Notes: generated from the sequence alone by a model not told the origin. Shown: positions 16,697 through 25,949, counted from the stretch's first letter. The stretch: DNA of 64,000 nucleotides from Dielma sp000508965 (GCA_000508965.1 BAHV02000010.1:736929-800928); one strand, 5' to 3'. Made by a program: numbers and translations.

Positions 16697-17146
16697 TTGA
16701 AAATACAGAGTAAATTAATATCGCTATTTATGGTTATGCTGCTGCTGATTCTGATCGTTGTTAATTATGCGCTGAATATCAGTGGGCCGGCAATCAAAGC
16801 AGAGGCTGAAGAAAAACAGATGATTTTAAAGATACAGGAAGAATATCCGCAATGTGAGGACTTTTATCGTCACAGTTTTCGTTATGTGACTTATTCAGCA
16901 TCTGATGCGGAAAAGATTTATTGGTTTAATCAGTTTGGTGAACTGATTCAGTCAAAAACTAAAGCGGCGGCACAGAATGCTGAAGCACTGCGAATCGCGG
17001 CTGAATATGGGTTCAGTGATATCACACCGGTTTATGGCTATGGTTATGAAAATGCCGTTTATGTATTTGAGCAAAAGGGTACTTATCTGTATCTTGATTA
17101 TGATACACTTGATGTAGTTTATTATATGAAGGAGAAGCTGGTATGA
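16697..17146 (+). CDS. tseB: TseB/YpmB-like membrane protein (PepSY-type)
   Basis: About 149 residues from a TTG at 16697, preceded at 11 bp by AAGGA; in-frame codons further upstream fall on the promoter, and the ATG at 16685 is out of frame. An N-terminal membrane span (SLFMVMLLLILIVVNYAL) is followed by an extracytoplasmic part with DAEKIYWFNQFGEL and YLYLDYDTLDVVYYMK, matching YpmB/TseB, which in Bacillus modulates a penicillin-binding protein. In B. subtilis, ypmB, dnaD and nth are near neighbours; the same set is adjacent here. It overlaps dnaD by ATGA. Confidence 0.75.
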   Translation: MKIQSKLISLFMVMLLLILIVVNYALNISGPAIKAEAEEKQMILKIQEEYPQCEDFYRHSFRYVTYSASDAEKIYWFNQFGELIQSKTKAAAQNAEALRIAAEYGFSDITPVYGYGYENAVYVFEQKGTYLYLDYDTLDVVYYMKEKLV

Positions 17147-17676
17147 GTAAATGGTTTGAGAAGGATTACATCGATCGGATCAGTTATATCCTGAGTGAGT
17201 TTGAAACGATCAATCTGAATGCTGAAGAGGGAATGGTTGTTTTGCTGATTCAGTTTTATAATGATCATAAGCAGACGATTGAAGCGGCATCTATTGCACA
17301 AAAGCTGAAGGTGGATGTGGATCGGATAGATGAAATTATCAATGGTTTAAGTGAGAAAGGATATTTAAAGATCGGTTTCACAAATCGTACTTTAGAATTC
17401 AATTTAGATGGTATTTTTGAACATAGTGAAGAGGCTATGGAGTTTAATGAAACATTGTTTGAGATGTTTGAGAATGAATTTAAACGGCCTTTGACACAGA
17501 TTGAACTGCAGCGGTTAAGTGACTGGATTAAAACCTATGAATTAAAATTAATCAGTTACGCGCTCCGAGAGGCTTCAATTAATAAAAAATGGAGCTTTGA
17601 CTACATCGATAAAATTCTTTATGAATGGCAACGCAAGGGGATAACTGCCGAGAAATATGAAAGCGGGGATAAATAA
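17143..17676 (+). CDS. dnaD: Replication initiation protein DnaD
   Basis: 177 residues. N-terminal winged helix (NLNAEEGMVVLLIQFYNDHK), then a DnaB_2/DnaD domain with ELQRLSDWIKTYELKLISYALREASI and the final YIDKILYEWQRKGI, a signature of the DnaD C-terminal DNA-binding part. It loads or remodels DnaA-oriC complexes at chromosome replication start and restart. It overlaps both neighbours. Confidence 0.92.
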   Translation: MSKWFEKDYIDRISYILSEFETINLNAEEGMVVLLIQFYNDHKQTIEAASIAQKLKVDVDRIDEIINGLSEKGYLKIGFTNRTLEFNLDGIFEHSEEAMEFNETLFEMFENEFKRPLTQIELQRLSDWIKTYELKLISYALREASINKKWSFDYIDKILYEWQRKGITAEKYESGDK

Positions 17677-18308
17677 TGACAACAGATGAAATACTTGATG
17701 AACTTGAATTGATTTTTCCAAATGCCGAATGTGAATTGAGTCATAAAAATGCATATGAATTATTGATTGCTGTAATTTTATCCGCACAGACAACGGATGT
17801 GTCAGTGAATAAGATTACGCCGGCCTTGTTTGAACGCTTTCCAACCCCGCAGCTGCTGGCGGCGGCTGAGCTTAGTGAGATAGAGCCATACATTCATTCA
17901 ATTGGTCTTTACCGCAATAAGGCGCGTTCAATCAAGGGCTGCGCTGCTGCTTTAGTAGAGAAACATCAAGGCATAGTGCCTTCGACAATGAAAGAATTGA
18001 CCGCCTTGCCTGGCTGTGGAAGAAAAACGGCGAATGTCGTGCTCAGCGTTGCTTTTGATGTACCAGCGATTGCTGTTGATACCCATGTTGAACGGGTAAG
18101 CAAACGACTGGGATTGGCTAAACCGGATGACAGTGTGCTTGAAGTAGAGAAAAAATTAAAGCGTAAGATTAAAAGAGAACGCTGGAATAAGAGTCATCAT
18201 TTATTTATCTTTTTTGGCAGATATTTATGTATGGCACGTAATCCTCAATGTGAGCGCTGTCCATTCCAGACAATATGTAAACGTAAAAAAATTGAAGCTG
18301 TCAGTTAG
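17676..18308 (+). CDS. nth: Endonuclease III (DNA glycosylase/AP lyase)
   Basis: 210 residues. The helix-hairpin-helix LPGCGRKTANV contains catalytic Lys117, and Asp135 lies in AVDTHV. The [4Fe-4S] cluster Cys are C185, C192, C195 and C201 in the exact C-x6-C-x2-C-x5-C pattern. It removes oxidised pyrimidines and nicks at abasic sites. It starts on the dnaD stop (TAATG) and ends on a bidirectional terminator. Confidence 0.97.
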   Translation: MTTDEILDELELIFPNAECELSHKNAYELLIAVILSAQTTDVSVNKITPALFERFPTPQLLAAAELSEIEPYIHSIGLYRNKARSIKGCAAALVEKHQGIVPSTMKELTALPGCGRKTANVVLSVAFDVPAIAVDTHVERVSKRLGLAKPDDSVLEVEKKLKRKIKRERWNKSHHLFIFFGRYLCMARNPQCERCPFQTICKRKKIEAVS

Positions 18309-18320
18309 CTTCAATTTTTT
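18287..18320. terminator. Bidirectional terminator between nth and ponA
   Basis: ATTGAAGCT...AGCTTCAAT stem flanked by A6 on the left and T6 on the right, so it can serve nth (plus) and ponA (minus). Confidence 0.85.
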
Positions 18321-18323
18321 ATT

Positions 18324-20984
18324 TTACTCATCGGTTGGATCTAAAGGTTCTTCAGTATTTGGATCATCCTTGTGATTGTTTTGAGGATCGTTTTTGTCTG
18401 TGTCTGAAGGTGTCTGATTGCCTGGACCAATTGGTTCATTTGGATCAGTAGGATCGGTTGGACGATTTGGCCGTTCATCATCATCTTTAGATTCAATTGT
18501 CGTGCAGATCTTATTGCTGGCGGCGATGCCGTTCTTGTAGGCATAACTGCCGCAGACCTCAACCTTTTGTCCCGGCATGATCGGCAGTAATTCAGACGCT
18601 GTATCAGTGGCATAATCGAAGGAACCAAGACTGATGTTATTGCTGGTTACTTCAACACGGTAAACAACCTCGCCGAAGATTGCACTTGGATCGTAAAGCT
18701 TTGTGCCGGAGAAATTCGGATAACCTTCAACGCCATGATATTTGCCATCAAATGGTTCGAGCTTTTCAGCTTCCGGATATGGTGTGAACTTGAAGTTAAC
18801 CTTAGAGGTAGCATCGTCAAGCTCGGCAGTAAATGTTTTTAATTCAGATAATTCATCAGGTTTTAATTCATTCAATGTCGCAAATTCACTCTTGATCAAA
18901 CCGGTCGAAATCATTTCATCAGGAGTACCTTCAGGTACTGCGTAATAACCATTATCGAAGGCACCCTTAACATGGGTTACTGATACAATGCCTGACGGCT
19001 GCTGAATTGCTGACGGATAATTGTTTTGATGGATAAAATCAAAGAGTTTTTTATTGATCTGTCCCGGTACATTCAGGAGCATTTTATTCGTATCAAACCA
19101 AGTAAATTTACCGGCTACGGGTTCATCATAACCTGCCCATGTAGCAGCTGTATACTTCGACGTATAAACAACCATCCATTTATCTTTCATGGCAACTTCT
19201 GGGATACCGTATGCAAGGCCATCCTGTGCCCAGTCTGTCGTACCGGTCTTACCATAAACAGGATATGGTGAGATCATGATTTGAAGCAGATTCTGCCAAT
19301 TCGTGCTGACTGCATCTTCAAGCAGCACTGACATCAAATAAGCAGCCTGCGGAGAAATTACATTTACAGATTCATAATTAGGTTCAATGCTTTCGGTCTT
19401 GCCGTCTTTAAATACAATCTTGCGGATCGTATGCGGTTCAATGAAATTACCGTTATTGGCAAAGATGGAGAAGGCGCCGGCCATTTCGACCGGTGTTGTT
19501 GTCATATCGGCACCGCCGATACCATAACCGAAAGAGAAATCTTCAGCTGTCAGATTTTCAAAGGCTGAGAAGCCGAGCTTTTTCATATGTTCAAGAACTT
19601 TGTCAACACCGATTGTATCGCATAATTCCTGAAGGGCTGTAATCGCCGTTGTATTTAAGGAAACAGCAACAGCATACTGATAAGTTACATCGCCGCGGTT
19701 CTGACCGTCAGCATTGTAGAATGGTGTGTTTGTACCGCGGTATTTCATCGGGGCATCAAGCAGGATATGATCAGTTGCCCAACCCAGATAATCAAATGTC
19801 AGACAGTAATCAATTAACGGTTTAATAGAAGACCCGGACTGCTTAACAACACCATAAGCACGATTCCGGCGATTGTCGCCGTCATAGCCGCGGCCGCCGC
19901 CCAATGCGATGATTTCACCGTTTTGATTATTCATCAGGGAGAAACCAACCTGGAATAGTTCATCATTTTCAGGATAATTGATACCTGCTTCACCATTAAG
20001 AATCTGATCCGCTAATTCCTGCGCACCGCGATCCATACTCGTATAGATTTCCATGCCGACTACTGTTGGATCAAGGCCGCCGGTCAATTCAGTAATTTCT
20101 TCACGGACTTTATCGATATAGCTTAAATAAGGAGAGGTTTCAAATACGATGGGCCCGCTCAGCTGAAACGCCAATTCAGTATTGGCTGCCAGCTCATGCT
20201 CTTCTTCTGTAATATAACCGTGATACAGCATCAAATCGAGTGTTTCATTGCGCCGTTCAATGGCTGCGTCATAGTTGTAATATGGATCGAATCCATTTGG
20301 CGCATTGATAACACCGGCCAAGAAGGCAGCTTCGGATAACGTAACTTGAGAGACATCCTTGCCAAAATAATATTGAGCTCCTTTTTGAATGCCGCGGGCA
20401 GGACCGCCAAAGTTGATCAGGTTGAGGTACTTCTCAAGAATCTGCTGCTTTGAAATGTGACTTTCAGCCTGCATACTTAAGAAAATTTCCTGCACCTTAC
20501 GGGCAATGCGGACAAAGCCGTTCGGCGCTTTTTCAAGCTTTGACATATGAGATACATCAATCATCTGCATGGTCAGTGTCGAACCGCCCTGACCAAGATT
20601 ACCCTGTTTGACATTTTCAAGCGCTGATTTTATAAAGCGGGGAAGGTCAAAGCCATTATGCTTATAGAAACGGGAATCCTCGATAGAGAGGAAGGCATCG
20701 ACGACAACTTGAGGTATCTGATCATAAGATACATTTTCACGTGTGCCATCCTCACGGCTTAATTCAATAATAACGTTGCCGTCAGAATCATAAATGACCG
20801 AGCTTTCCTGAGTTTCTAATGAACTGGCATCATACTTTGGCGCATCAGGATCATTCAGAATGCCATCCAGCAAGTAAAAAGCCGAAACACTGCCAATCAG
20901 GACCAGCGAAAGAATAACGATAATGATTGAATTCAGTACCTTAACCCCTTTGCTGCCTTTTTTTATATTGTTGTTATTTTCCAT
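18324..20984 (-). CDS. ponA: Class A penicillin-binding protein (PBP1)
   Basis: 886 residues from the ATG at 20984 (GGAGG 6 bp upstream, within recU). One membrane span at about 14-38, a GT51 transglycosylase with catalytic E102 in LSIEDSRFYKHNG and GQGGSTLTMQ, then a transpeptidase with SxxK near residue 385 (QSGSSIKP), SxN in AVSLNTTA and KTG in YGKTGTTDW. After about residue 620 there is a further domain and a low-complexity acidic, Pro-rich tail (DPTDPNEPIGPG...). It polymerises and cross-links peptidoglycan. Its start overlaps recU by 11 bp, as in other Firmicutes (recU-ponA). Confidence 0.95.
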   Translation of the reverse strand: MENNNNIKKGSKGVKVLNSIIIVILSLVLIGSVSAFYLLDGILNDPDAPKYDASSLETQESSVIYDSDGNVIIELSREDGTRENVSYDQIPQVVVDAFLSIEDSRFYKHNGFDLPRFIKSALENVKQGNLGQGGSTLTMQMIDVSHMSKLEKAPNGFVRIARKVQEIFLSMQAESHISKQQILEKYLNLINFGGPARGIQKGAQYYFGKDVSQVTLSEAAFLAGVINAPNGFDPYYNYDAAIERRNETLDLMLYHGYITEEEHELAANTELAFQLSGPIVFETSPYLSYIDKVREEITELTGGLDPTVVGMEIYTSMDRGAQELADQILNGEAGINYPENDELFQVGFSLMNNQNGEIIALGGGRGYDGDNRRNRAYGVVKQSGSSIKPLIDYCLTFDYLGWATDHILLDAPMKYRGTNTPFYNADGQNRGDVTYQYAVAVSLNTTAITALQELCDTIGVDKVLEHMKKLGFSAFENLTAEDFSFGYGIGGADMTTTPVEMAGAFSIFANNGNFIEPHTIRKIVFKDGKTESIEPNYESVNVISPQAAYLMSVLLEDAVSTNWQNLLQIMISPYPVYGKTGTTDWAQDGLAYGIPEVAMKDKWMVVYTSKYTAATWAGYDEPVAGKFTWFDTNKMLLNVPGQINKKLFDFIHQNNYPSAIQQPSGIVSVTHVKGAFDNGYYAVPEGTPDEMISTGLIKSEFATLNELKPDELSELKTFTAELDDATSKVNFKFTPYPEAEKLEPFDGKYHGVEGYPNFSGTKLYDPSAIFGEVVYRVEVTSNNISLGSFDYATDTASELLPIMPGQKVEVCGSYAYKNGIAASNKICTTIESKDDDERPNRPTDPTDPNEPIGPGNQTPSDTDKNDPQNNHKDDPNTEEPLDPTDE

Positions 20985-21588
20985 TTTTATCCTCCATGAA
21001 ATAAAGCTCATCAACATTATCCAGATAGTTCAGGCGTGGTGTCAGGCCTTCTCTGATCAGTGATCCGTGAGCGCGGATCTCTTGAATCGTTAATGATTTT
21101 TTTGTTTCATTGTTATAAGCATCAATCACATACGCAGCATCCAAAAGATAAGTTTCATTCAGGCAAGTAAAGCGGATCATGACAAATCCGATACCGCCGT
21201 GAAGCAATACTTTTTCAAGATGCTTGATTTGATGCGGGTGAATTGCTTTAAATGTAAAGCTAGTCCGGTTTTTGGTTTCTTTAGCCTCGAAATCAATCGC
21301 TTTTCCGCGGTAAATGCCGTTATAATCGGTTGTTGATGGCGTTTTATAATAAGCCTCAACGATCTTAGCACTGCTTCGTTTGGGATAATCAACTCTTACA
21401 ACCTGAATCGGCGTCGGTTTCTTATGTATCAAAGCACGGTCAATTTCAATATAATAGTCATTACTGGCGTTGATATCACTTTCCAGCGTCATGCCGCGTC
21501 CCATATGACTAAGCCGGGCATTAACTTTCAGCGCTTCCGCTGCGGACGTCTGCAAAACATTTGTTTTTTTGGTTGGATAACCAATCAT
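20974..21588 (-). CDS. recU: Holliday junction resolvase RecU
   Basis: 204 residues from MIGYPTKK at 21588, placed after AAAAGGTGAT. The family landmarks are GRGMTLESDINASNDYY, NGIYRGKAIDFEAKET (the Asp/Glu/Lys nuclease core), and IKHLEKVLLHGG. It cuts Holliday junctions in recombination and chromosome segregation. Expressed with ponA. Confidence 0.95.
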   Translation of the reverse strand: MIGYPTKKTNVLQTSAAEALKVNARLSHMGRGMTLESDINASNDYYIEIDRALIHKKPTPIQVVRVDYPKRSSAKIVEAYYKTPSTTDYNGIYRGKAIDFEAKETKNRTSFTFKAIHPHQIKHLEKVLLHGGIGFVMIRFTCLNETYLLDAAYVIDAYNNETKKSLTIQEIRAHGSLIREGLTPRLNYLDNVDELYFMEDKNGK

Positions 21589-21711
21589 AGTATCACCTTT
21601 TACTATTATAACCAATTTGCTTTCTTATTTCCATAGCAAACTAAATTGCTTCTGATTTTACTTGATTTTTGTGCAAAGATTTGAGAAACTATTAAGGTGG
21701 AAGGTGATTGT

Positions 21712-22026
21712 ATGGACAGAAGATTCAATTTAAAGGTCGAAGATGTGCTTGAAAAGCAGTTTAATATCGATTTTAAAGGTTATGCTGCCAGTGAAGTTGA
21801 TGAATTTCTGGATATGGTGATTCAGGATTACCAGCAGTATGAGGAAATGATTCAGGAGCTGGGTGCGACCATGCAGAAGTATGAAAATACAATTGAAACC
21901 ATGAAAGCAAAAATATCCGAATTGGAAACCAGCAGTAATAATGCTGAAGAACACGTAGCTGCATACAGCAATGTGGATATTTTAAAACGTCTTTCACGTT
22001 TGGAAGCTGAAGTTTTCAAACGTTAA
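21712..22026 (+). CDS. gpsB: Cell-division regulator GpsB
   Basis: 104 residues from ATG 21712 (AAGGTGA just upstream); a GTG at 21697 lacks a ribosome-binding site. DivIVA-like N-terminal FKGYAASEVDEFLDMVIQDYQQY followed by a coiled coil and a short C-terminal trimerisation part (DILKRLSRLEAEVF), the GpsB pattern. It links PBP1 to the divisome and here sits opposite ponA/recU. The stop codon runs straight into the RNase P RNA. Confidence 0.93.
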   Translation: MDRRFNLKVEDVLEKQFNIDFKGYAASEVDEFLDMVIQDYQQYEEMIQELGATMQKYENTIETMKAKISELETSSNNAEEHVAAYSNVDILKRLSRLEAEVFKR

Positions 22027-22376
22027 AGTTAACATTTGGGCAACCGCTGACTGCCTGCAGTTAGAGGAAAGTCCATGCTCGCACGTCCTGCGATGGACGT
22101 AGTGTTTGTGCTGGCTGAATCAATAAGGCCAGGCAGAGAAATCTGACGGCCGGTAATTCGCCTAAGGGAAACTATGGCGGAACCGTTAATGTGCCACAGA
22201 GACGAGCGCTGAAGAAATTCAGCGGATGGAACGGGTAAACCCCGCAAGCGAGAAACCCAAATTTGGTAGGGGAATCTGTGTGAATGAACTGAAAGGATCA
22301 CAGGACATAGCAATATGTAGATAAATGGTTGCCACTTCTTCGGAAGGACAGAACATGGCTTACAAAATGTTGACTT
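22026..22376 (+). ncRNA. rnpB: RNase P RNA, type B
   Basis: About 351 nt. Highly conserved core segments are readable: GAGGAAAGTCCATGCTCGCAC near the 5' side, GTGCCACAGAGACGA, GGAACGGGTAAACCCC and AGCGAGAAACCCAAATTTGG in the middle, and ACAGAACATGGCTTACA near the 3' end. The ends pair as helix P1 (AAGTTAACATTT with AAATGTTGACTT). The layout matches the Bacillus type B molecule, as does its place after gpsB. The exact ends are estimated from P1. It is the catalytic RNA that trims tRNA 5' ends. Confidence 0.97.
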
Positions 22377-22377
22377 T

Positions 22378-22404
22378 AAACACTCCTCAGCGAGTGTTTT
22401 TTTA
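22378..22404 (+). terminator. Terminator of rnpB
   Basis: AAACACTC/GAGTGTTT stem with a 6-nt loop and seven T residues. Confidence 0.9.
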
Positions 22405-22676
22405 TAAATATATGTCATCAGAAAATGAGAATGATTTTTTAGTGATACTTATAAAAACGCCTTTGCGTATGATAATGACTTGTATGAGATGAATAAAATC
22501 AGCATGAATTAAATATTTTTCTTTATAGAAGTGCATGTTAAATGATGAGTAGATTTTAACTTGATTTTAGAAGAAAATGGTAAAATTATGTTTTTTCTTG
22601 TTGTTTCGATAAATTCGTGCTTTTCTATAAAAAATCGGTTATACTAAATGAGGCAGGTGAGTAGTTCTTGTGTTTA
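22405..22676. other. Gene-free stretch upstream of rodZ
   Basis: About 270 bp, AT-rich, with no convincing ORF on either strand. A possible weak promoter has TATACT at 22640-22645. Nothing else recognisable. Confidence 0.6.
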
Positions 22677-22705
22677 TTTACTTTCTTTGCTGAAATTGAT
22701 ATAAT
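22677..22705 (+). promoter_or_regulatory. Promoter of the rodZ-recA operon
   Basis: TTTACT and TATAAT with a 17-bp spacer and an extended -10 TG; 30 bp upstream of rodZ. Confidence 0.7.
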
Positions 22706-22734
22706 AAATTAAAATACCGACAAAGGGTGATTAA

Positions 22735-23646
22735 ATGAAAGAAATAGGAGAACTTCTAAAACAAAGAAGACTTGAAAAAGGTTACACCATAGATGAAGTC
22801 AGTGACAAGACTCGTTTATCTATTCCTCATATTAAAGCGATCGAAGCCGGCAATGTAGATTATTTTAAAAATGATTTACCTTATCTTCGGTATTTTCTTC
22901 GTTCTTATTGTGAATTAGTTGATGTTGATTTTGATTCGATCAAGGATCAGCTGCAGGATGTTGTAGAGGAGTATACGCATACTTTTTCTATAAAATCGAT
23001 GGAGGAACATAAGAAAATTGAAGAGCATGTACGGACGCATAATGCTGAACAGAAGAAAACCCAAAAGAGTAAGAAACGTAAATCACGTCAGCATATTGAT
23101 TTTTCATTAATATCTTTTCTGACCATTGTTATCATTGTGATTGCTTCGGTTATATTTGTGGCGGGATTCTTTATTTTAAGAAATATGCAGACACCATCGC
23201 AGCCTAATCCGCCGATTGTAACACCGACACCTAGCGATCAAGTTCCCGATCCTACACCTGTTGATCCTGAACCGGAACCTGAACCGGAAGCAACATTGAA
23301 TGTTTCTGCGAAGGATGCGACAACTTATGTGATCAGCGGTTACGGTGACGCAGAGGAATTGACGCTGAATGTTGAATTTGTACCGCGCGCGTGGTTCCAG
23401 GCTACCAAGGACGGCGTAGTGCTGAGTGATCCGGCGGCAAAAATCTATGAATCCGGTGAGACGCTGCAGTTAAAGCTCAATCCAAGTGTGGATAAGGTGC
23501 TGGATCTTAGAATTGGTTATTTTGCGGGAATGAAATTTAAAGTGAATGATGTAGAAGTGAAGCTGGATGATTCAATTGCCAATACACCTGGATCATTGAC
23601 AATCAGCTTTGAAATTGGAGGAAAATCTAGTGAATCTGCCGAATAA
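22735..23646 (+). CDS. rodZ: RodZ-like cell-shape protein (HTH_25 + membrane span + DUF4115)
   Basis: 303 residues. N-terminal Cro/CI-like helix-turn-helix (MKEIGELLKQRRLEKGYTIDEVSDKT, split from the family's LRSYCELVDVD), a basic linker, a single membrane span about 122-146, then a Pro/Glu-rich stretch and a C-terminal DUF4115 domain (WFQATKDGVVLSDPA). Members anchor MreB filaments to the membrane. First gene of rodZ-pgsA-cinA-recA. Confidence 0.88.
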   Translation: MKEIGELLKQRRLEKGYTIDEVSDKTRLSIPHIKAIEAGNVDYFKNDLPYLRYFLRSYCELVDVDFDSIKDQLQDVVEEYTHTFSIKSMEEHKKIEEHVRTHNAEQKKTQKSKKRKSRQHIDFSLISFLTIVIIVIASVIFVAGFFILRNMQTPSQPNPPIVTPTPSDQVPDPTPVDPEPEPEPEATLNVSAKDATTYVISGYGDAEELTLNVEFVPRAWFQATKDGVVLSDPAAKIYESGETLQLKLNPSVDKVLDLRIGYFAGMKFKVNDVEVKLDDSIANTPGSLTISFEIGGKSSESAE

Positions 23647-24223
23647 ATTATCTTGTTTCAGAATGGCAATTGTGCCGCTGATCGTTCTTGTTATGCTGTT
23701 TCCTTACGCACAGTTCTCAATTGCAATGCCGGATTTTCAATTTGGCTTTGTGACCTTGCCGTTAAAGAATATTTTAGTGCTGGTGCTTTTCGCAATTGCT
23801 TCGTTTACGGATTTTCTTGATGGGCATATTGCCCGTTCGAGAAATCTGATAACTTCTTTTGGAAAGTTTATCGATCCCATTGCGGATAAGCTGTTGGTAA
23901 ATACGATGTTTGTGATGTTTGCGGCGACGGCTGTTGTACCGGTAGTGCCAGTTGTTATTATGATTTGGCGGGATACGATAGTAGATGGCTTGCGAATGAA
24001 TGCGGCACAGAAGGGGAAGGTTGTAGCTGCCGGTTTCCTTGGTAAACTTAAAACAGTTACGCAGATGCTGGCGATTATAGTTATACTGCTGAATAATCTG
24101 CCGTTTGAATTAGTTCGTTTTCCGATGAGTGATTTTTTACTTTGGTTTGCGACATTGATTTCGGTGGCATCAGGAATTTCTTATTTTATGCAGCTTAAGG
24201 ATATTATTATGGAGTCAATGTAA
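23630..24223 (+). CDS. pgsA: CDP-diacylglycerol-glycerol-3-phosphate 3-phosphatidyltransferase
   Basis: 197 residues from GTG 23630, eight bases after GGAGG; a TTG at 23609 would read through the ribosome-binding site. The CDP-alcohol phosphotransferase motif D-x2-DG-x2-AR-x8-G-x3-D-x3-D is present (FTDFLDGHIARSRN...GKFIDPIADK), with four or more membrane spans. It makes phosphatidylglycerophosphate for membrane lipids. It overlaps rodZ by 17 bp and cinA by one base. Confidence 0.95.
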   Translation: MNLPNKLSCFRMAIVPLIVLVMLFPYAQFSIAMPDFQFGFVTLPLKNILVLVLFAIASFTDFLDGHIARSRNLITSFGKFIDPIADKLLVNTMFVMFAATAVVPVVPVVIMIWRDTIVDGLRMNAAQKGKVVAAGFLGKLKTVTQMLAIIVILLNNLPFELVRFPMSDFLLWFATLISVASGISYFMQLKDIIMESM

Positions 24224-24786
24224 TGCGTGCATTGGTTGATGCACTGAAAGCTGAAGCGCTGACCATCGGCACCTGCGAGAGTTTGACCGGTGGTATGTTT
24301 GCCTCTGAGCTGACTTCGGTGCCGGGGGTATCAGCCGTTTTTAAGGGTGGGTTTGTTACCTATTGGAATACAAGTAAAATTGATGTTGTGCATGTAAGTG
24401 CGGAAACAATTGATAAATATGGTGTTGTGTCGGCGCCGACCGCAATTGAAATGGCTGATAAAAGCCGGCTGCTGCTTGAATGCGGCTGCTGTATCTCTTT
24501 TACCGGCAATGCCGGTCCTGACGTTTTAGAAGGCAAACCGGCCGGACTTGTTTACAGCGCAGTGGCTTTTGATGACGCGGTTTATGTTTATATGCTTCAA
24601 TTAAGCGGTGAACGAAACGTGTTAAGGCATCGGGTATGTGAAGTGATGAAAGAAATTCTGCGGCTGCTTGTGGGAAGCCGGCATGCCGCTGATTTTGAAA
24701 AGCAGCATCAAAGGTTAATAGAAAATTTAGACATCAGGGAATATAACGCATATATAAAAGGTGTGAAGGAGCAGAATCATGGATGA
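24223..24786 (+). CDS. pncC: CinA C-terminal-type nicotinamide-nucleotide amidase (PncC)
   Basis: 187 residues containing only the CinA C-terminal domain: GTCESLTGGMFASELTSVPGVS, VVSAPTAIEMA, SFTGNAGPD. The larger N-terminal MoaB-like/ADP-ribose pyrophosphatase part present in Bacillus CinA is absent, and there is no sign of it upstream. The domain deamidates NMN in the NAD salvage cycle. It starts on the pgsA stop and overlaps recA by 8 bp. The C-terminal 40 residues after SRHAADFEKQH are unusual for the domain. Confidence 0.9.
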   Translation: MRALVDALKAEALTIGTCESLTGGMFASELTSVPGVSAVFKGGFVTYWNTSKIDVVHVSAETIDKYGVVSAPTAIEMADKSRLLLECGCCISFTGNAGPDVLEGKPAGLVYSAVAFDDAVYVYMLQLSGERNVLRHRVCEVMKEILRLLVGSRHAADFEKQHQRLIENLDIREYNAYIKGVKEQNHG

Positions 24787-25804
24787 AAAGAAAACTGAAA
24801 AGATGTTAGAGAAGGAAGCGGATAAAAAGGATTCACTGCTTCAAGATACGATCAAACAAATTGAGAAACAATATGGCAAGGGTTCAATTATGAAATTAGG
24901 GGACCGTGCCAATGTGGATATTGATGCGATCCCTTCCGGTTCAATTAAACTGGATTTAGCCTTGGGCATCGGCGGGTATCCGAAGGGCAGAATTATTGAA
25001 ATCTACGGTCCTGAATCAAGCGGTAAGACAACTTTAGCGCTGCATGCTATTGCGGAAGTACAGAAACGCGGCGGCCGCGCGGCTTTTATTGATGCTGAAA
25101 ATGCGATTGATCCGCTTTATGCGCAGAATTTGGGAGTGCAGATTAATGATTTGATTCTGTCACAGCCGGATAGCGGTGAACAGGCTCTCGAAATTACTGA
25201 ATTGCTGATTAAGTCGAATGCAATCGACTTAGTTGTTATTGACTCAGTAGCTGCCTTGGTACCGCAGGCTGAATTAGATGGTGAGATGAGTGATTCGCAG
25301 GTAGGACTTCAGGCACGTTTGATGTCAAAGGCGATGCGTAAGCTGGCCGGGGTCATGAACCGCAGTGAATGTACAGCGATTTTTATCAATCAGCTGCGTG
25401 AGAAGGTAGGCATCATGTTTGGTAATCCGGAGACGACGCCGGGCGGCCGTGCATTAAAATTCTATTCTTCTGTGCGCCTTGATATCCGCAAGAGTGAGGC
25501 AATCAAGAATGGCTCTGATATCATCGGTAATAAAGTAAATGTCAAAGTAGTTAAAAATAAAGTGGCACCGCCTTTTAAAGTTGCGGCGATTGAAATTATG
25601 TATGGCGAAGGGATTTCCTTTGTCGGCGAGCTTGTTGATTTATGTGTTGATTATGAAGTCATTCAGAAGAGCGGCGCTTGGTTCTCTTATAAGGGAGACA
25701 AGATCGGTCAGGGCCGTGAAGCGGTTAAGGCTTATCTTAAGGCAAATAAGGATGTTCAGGATGAAATATACGGCTTGCTGAAAGAAAAATTGAATGCCAG
25801 ATAA
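24779..25804 (+). CDS. recA: Recombinase RecA
   Basis: 341 residues. Walker A GPESSGKTTL, Walker B LVVIDSVAAL, loop L1 (EMSDSQVG), loop L2 (GNPETTPGGRALKFYSS) and the MAW-type strand are all intact. A 20-residue charged leader (MDEKKTEKMLEKEADKKDSL) precedes the core. It binds single-stranded DNA, drives strand exchange and triggers LexA self-cleavage. No clear LexA box lies before it; it is read from the rodZ promoter, with AAGGAG inside cinA. Confidence 0.97.
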   Translation: MDEKKTEKMLEKEADKKDSLLQDTIKQIEKQYGKGSIMKLGDRANVDIDAIPSGSIKLDLALGIGGYPKGRIIEIYGPESSGKTTLALHAIAEVQKRGGRAAFIDAENAIDPLYAQNLGVQINDLILSQPDSGEQALEITELLIKSNAIDLVVIDSVAALVPQAELDGEMSDSQVGLQARLMSKAMRKLAGVMNRSECTAIFINQLREKVGIMFGNPETTPGGRALKFYSSVRLDIRKSEAIKNGSDIIGNKVNVKVVKNKVAPPFKVAAIEIMYGEGISFVGELVDLCVDYEVIQKSGAWFSYKGDKIGQGREAVKAYLKANKDVQDEIYGLLKEKLNAR

Positions 25805-25805
25805 C

Positions 25806-25832
25806 AAGAGATGCACAGCATCTCTTTTATAT
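25806..25832 (+). terminator. Terminator of the rodZ-recA operon
   Basis: AAGAGATGC-ACA-GCATCTCTT stem and T-rich tail. Confidence 0.9.
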
Positions 25833-25867
25833 TTTCAGGAATACTTGTTAAGTTTAAGTAATTTGGG

Positions 25868-25896
25868 TTGTGAAATGTGTGAGAATTGTGTAAAAT
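25868..25896 (+). promoter_or_regulatory. Promoter of rny-ymdB
   Basis: TTGTGA and TAAAAT with a 17-bp spacer, about 55 bp before the rny start. Confidence 0.55.
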
Positions 25897-25949
25897 AATA
25901 AAGGGAGTTTAATTTACTCTCTCATAAAATGACAAAAGGAGGTCAGAGG

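Noticed and set aside
22029..22418. 129-residue ORF on the minus strand
   Set aside because: It lies entirely over the RNase P RNA and its terminator and has no recognisable domain.
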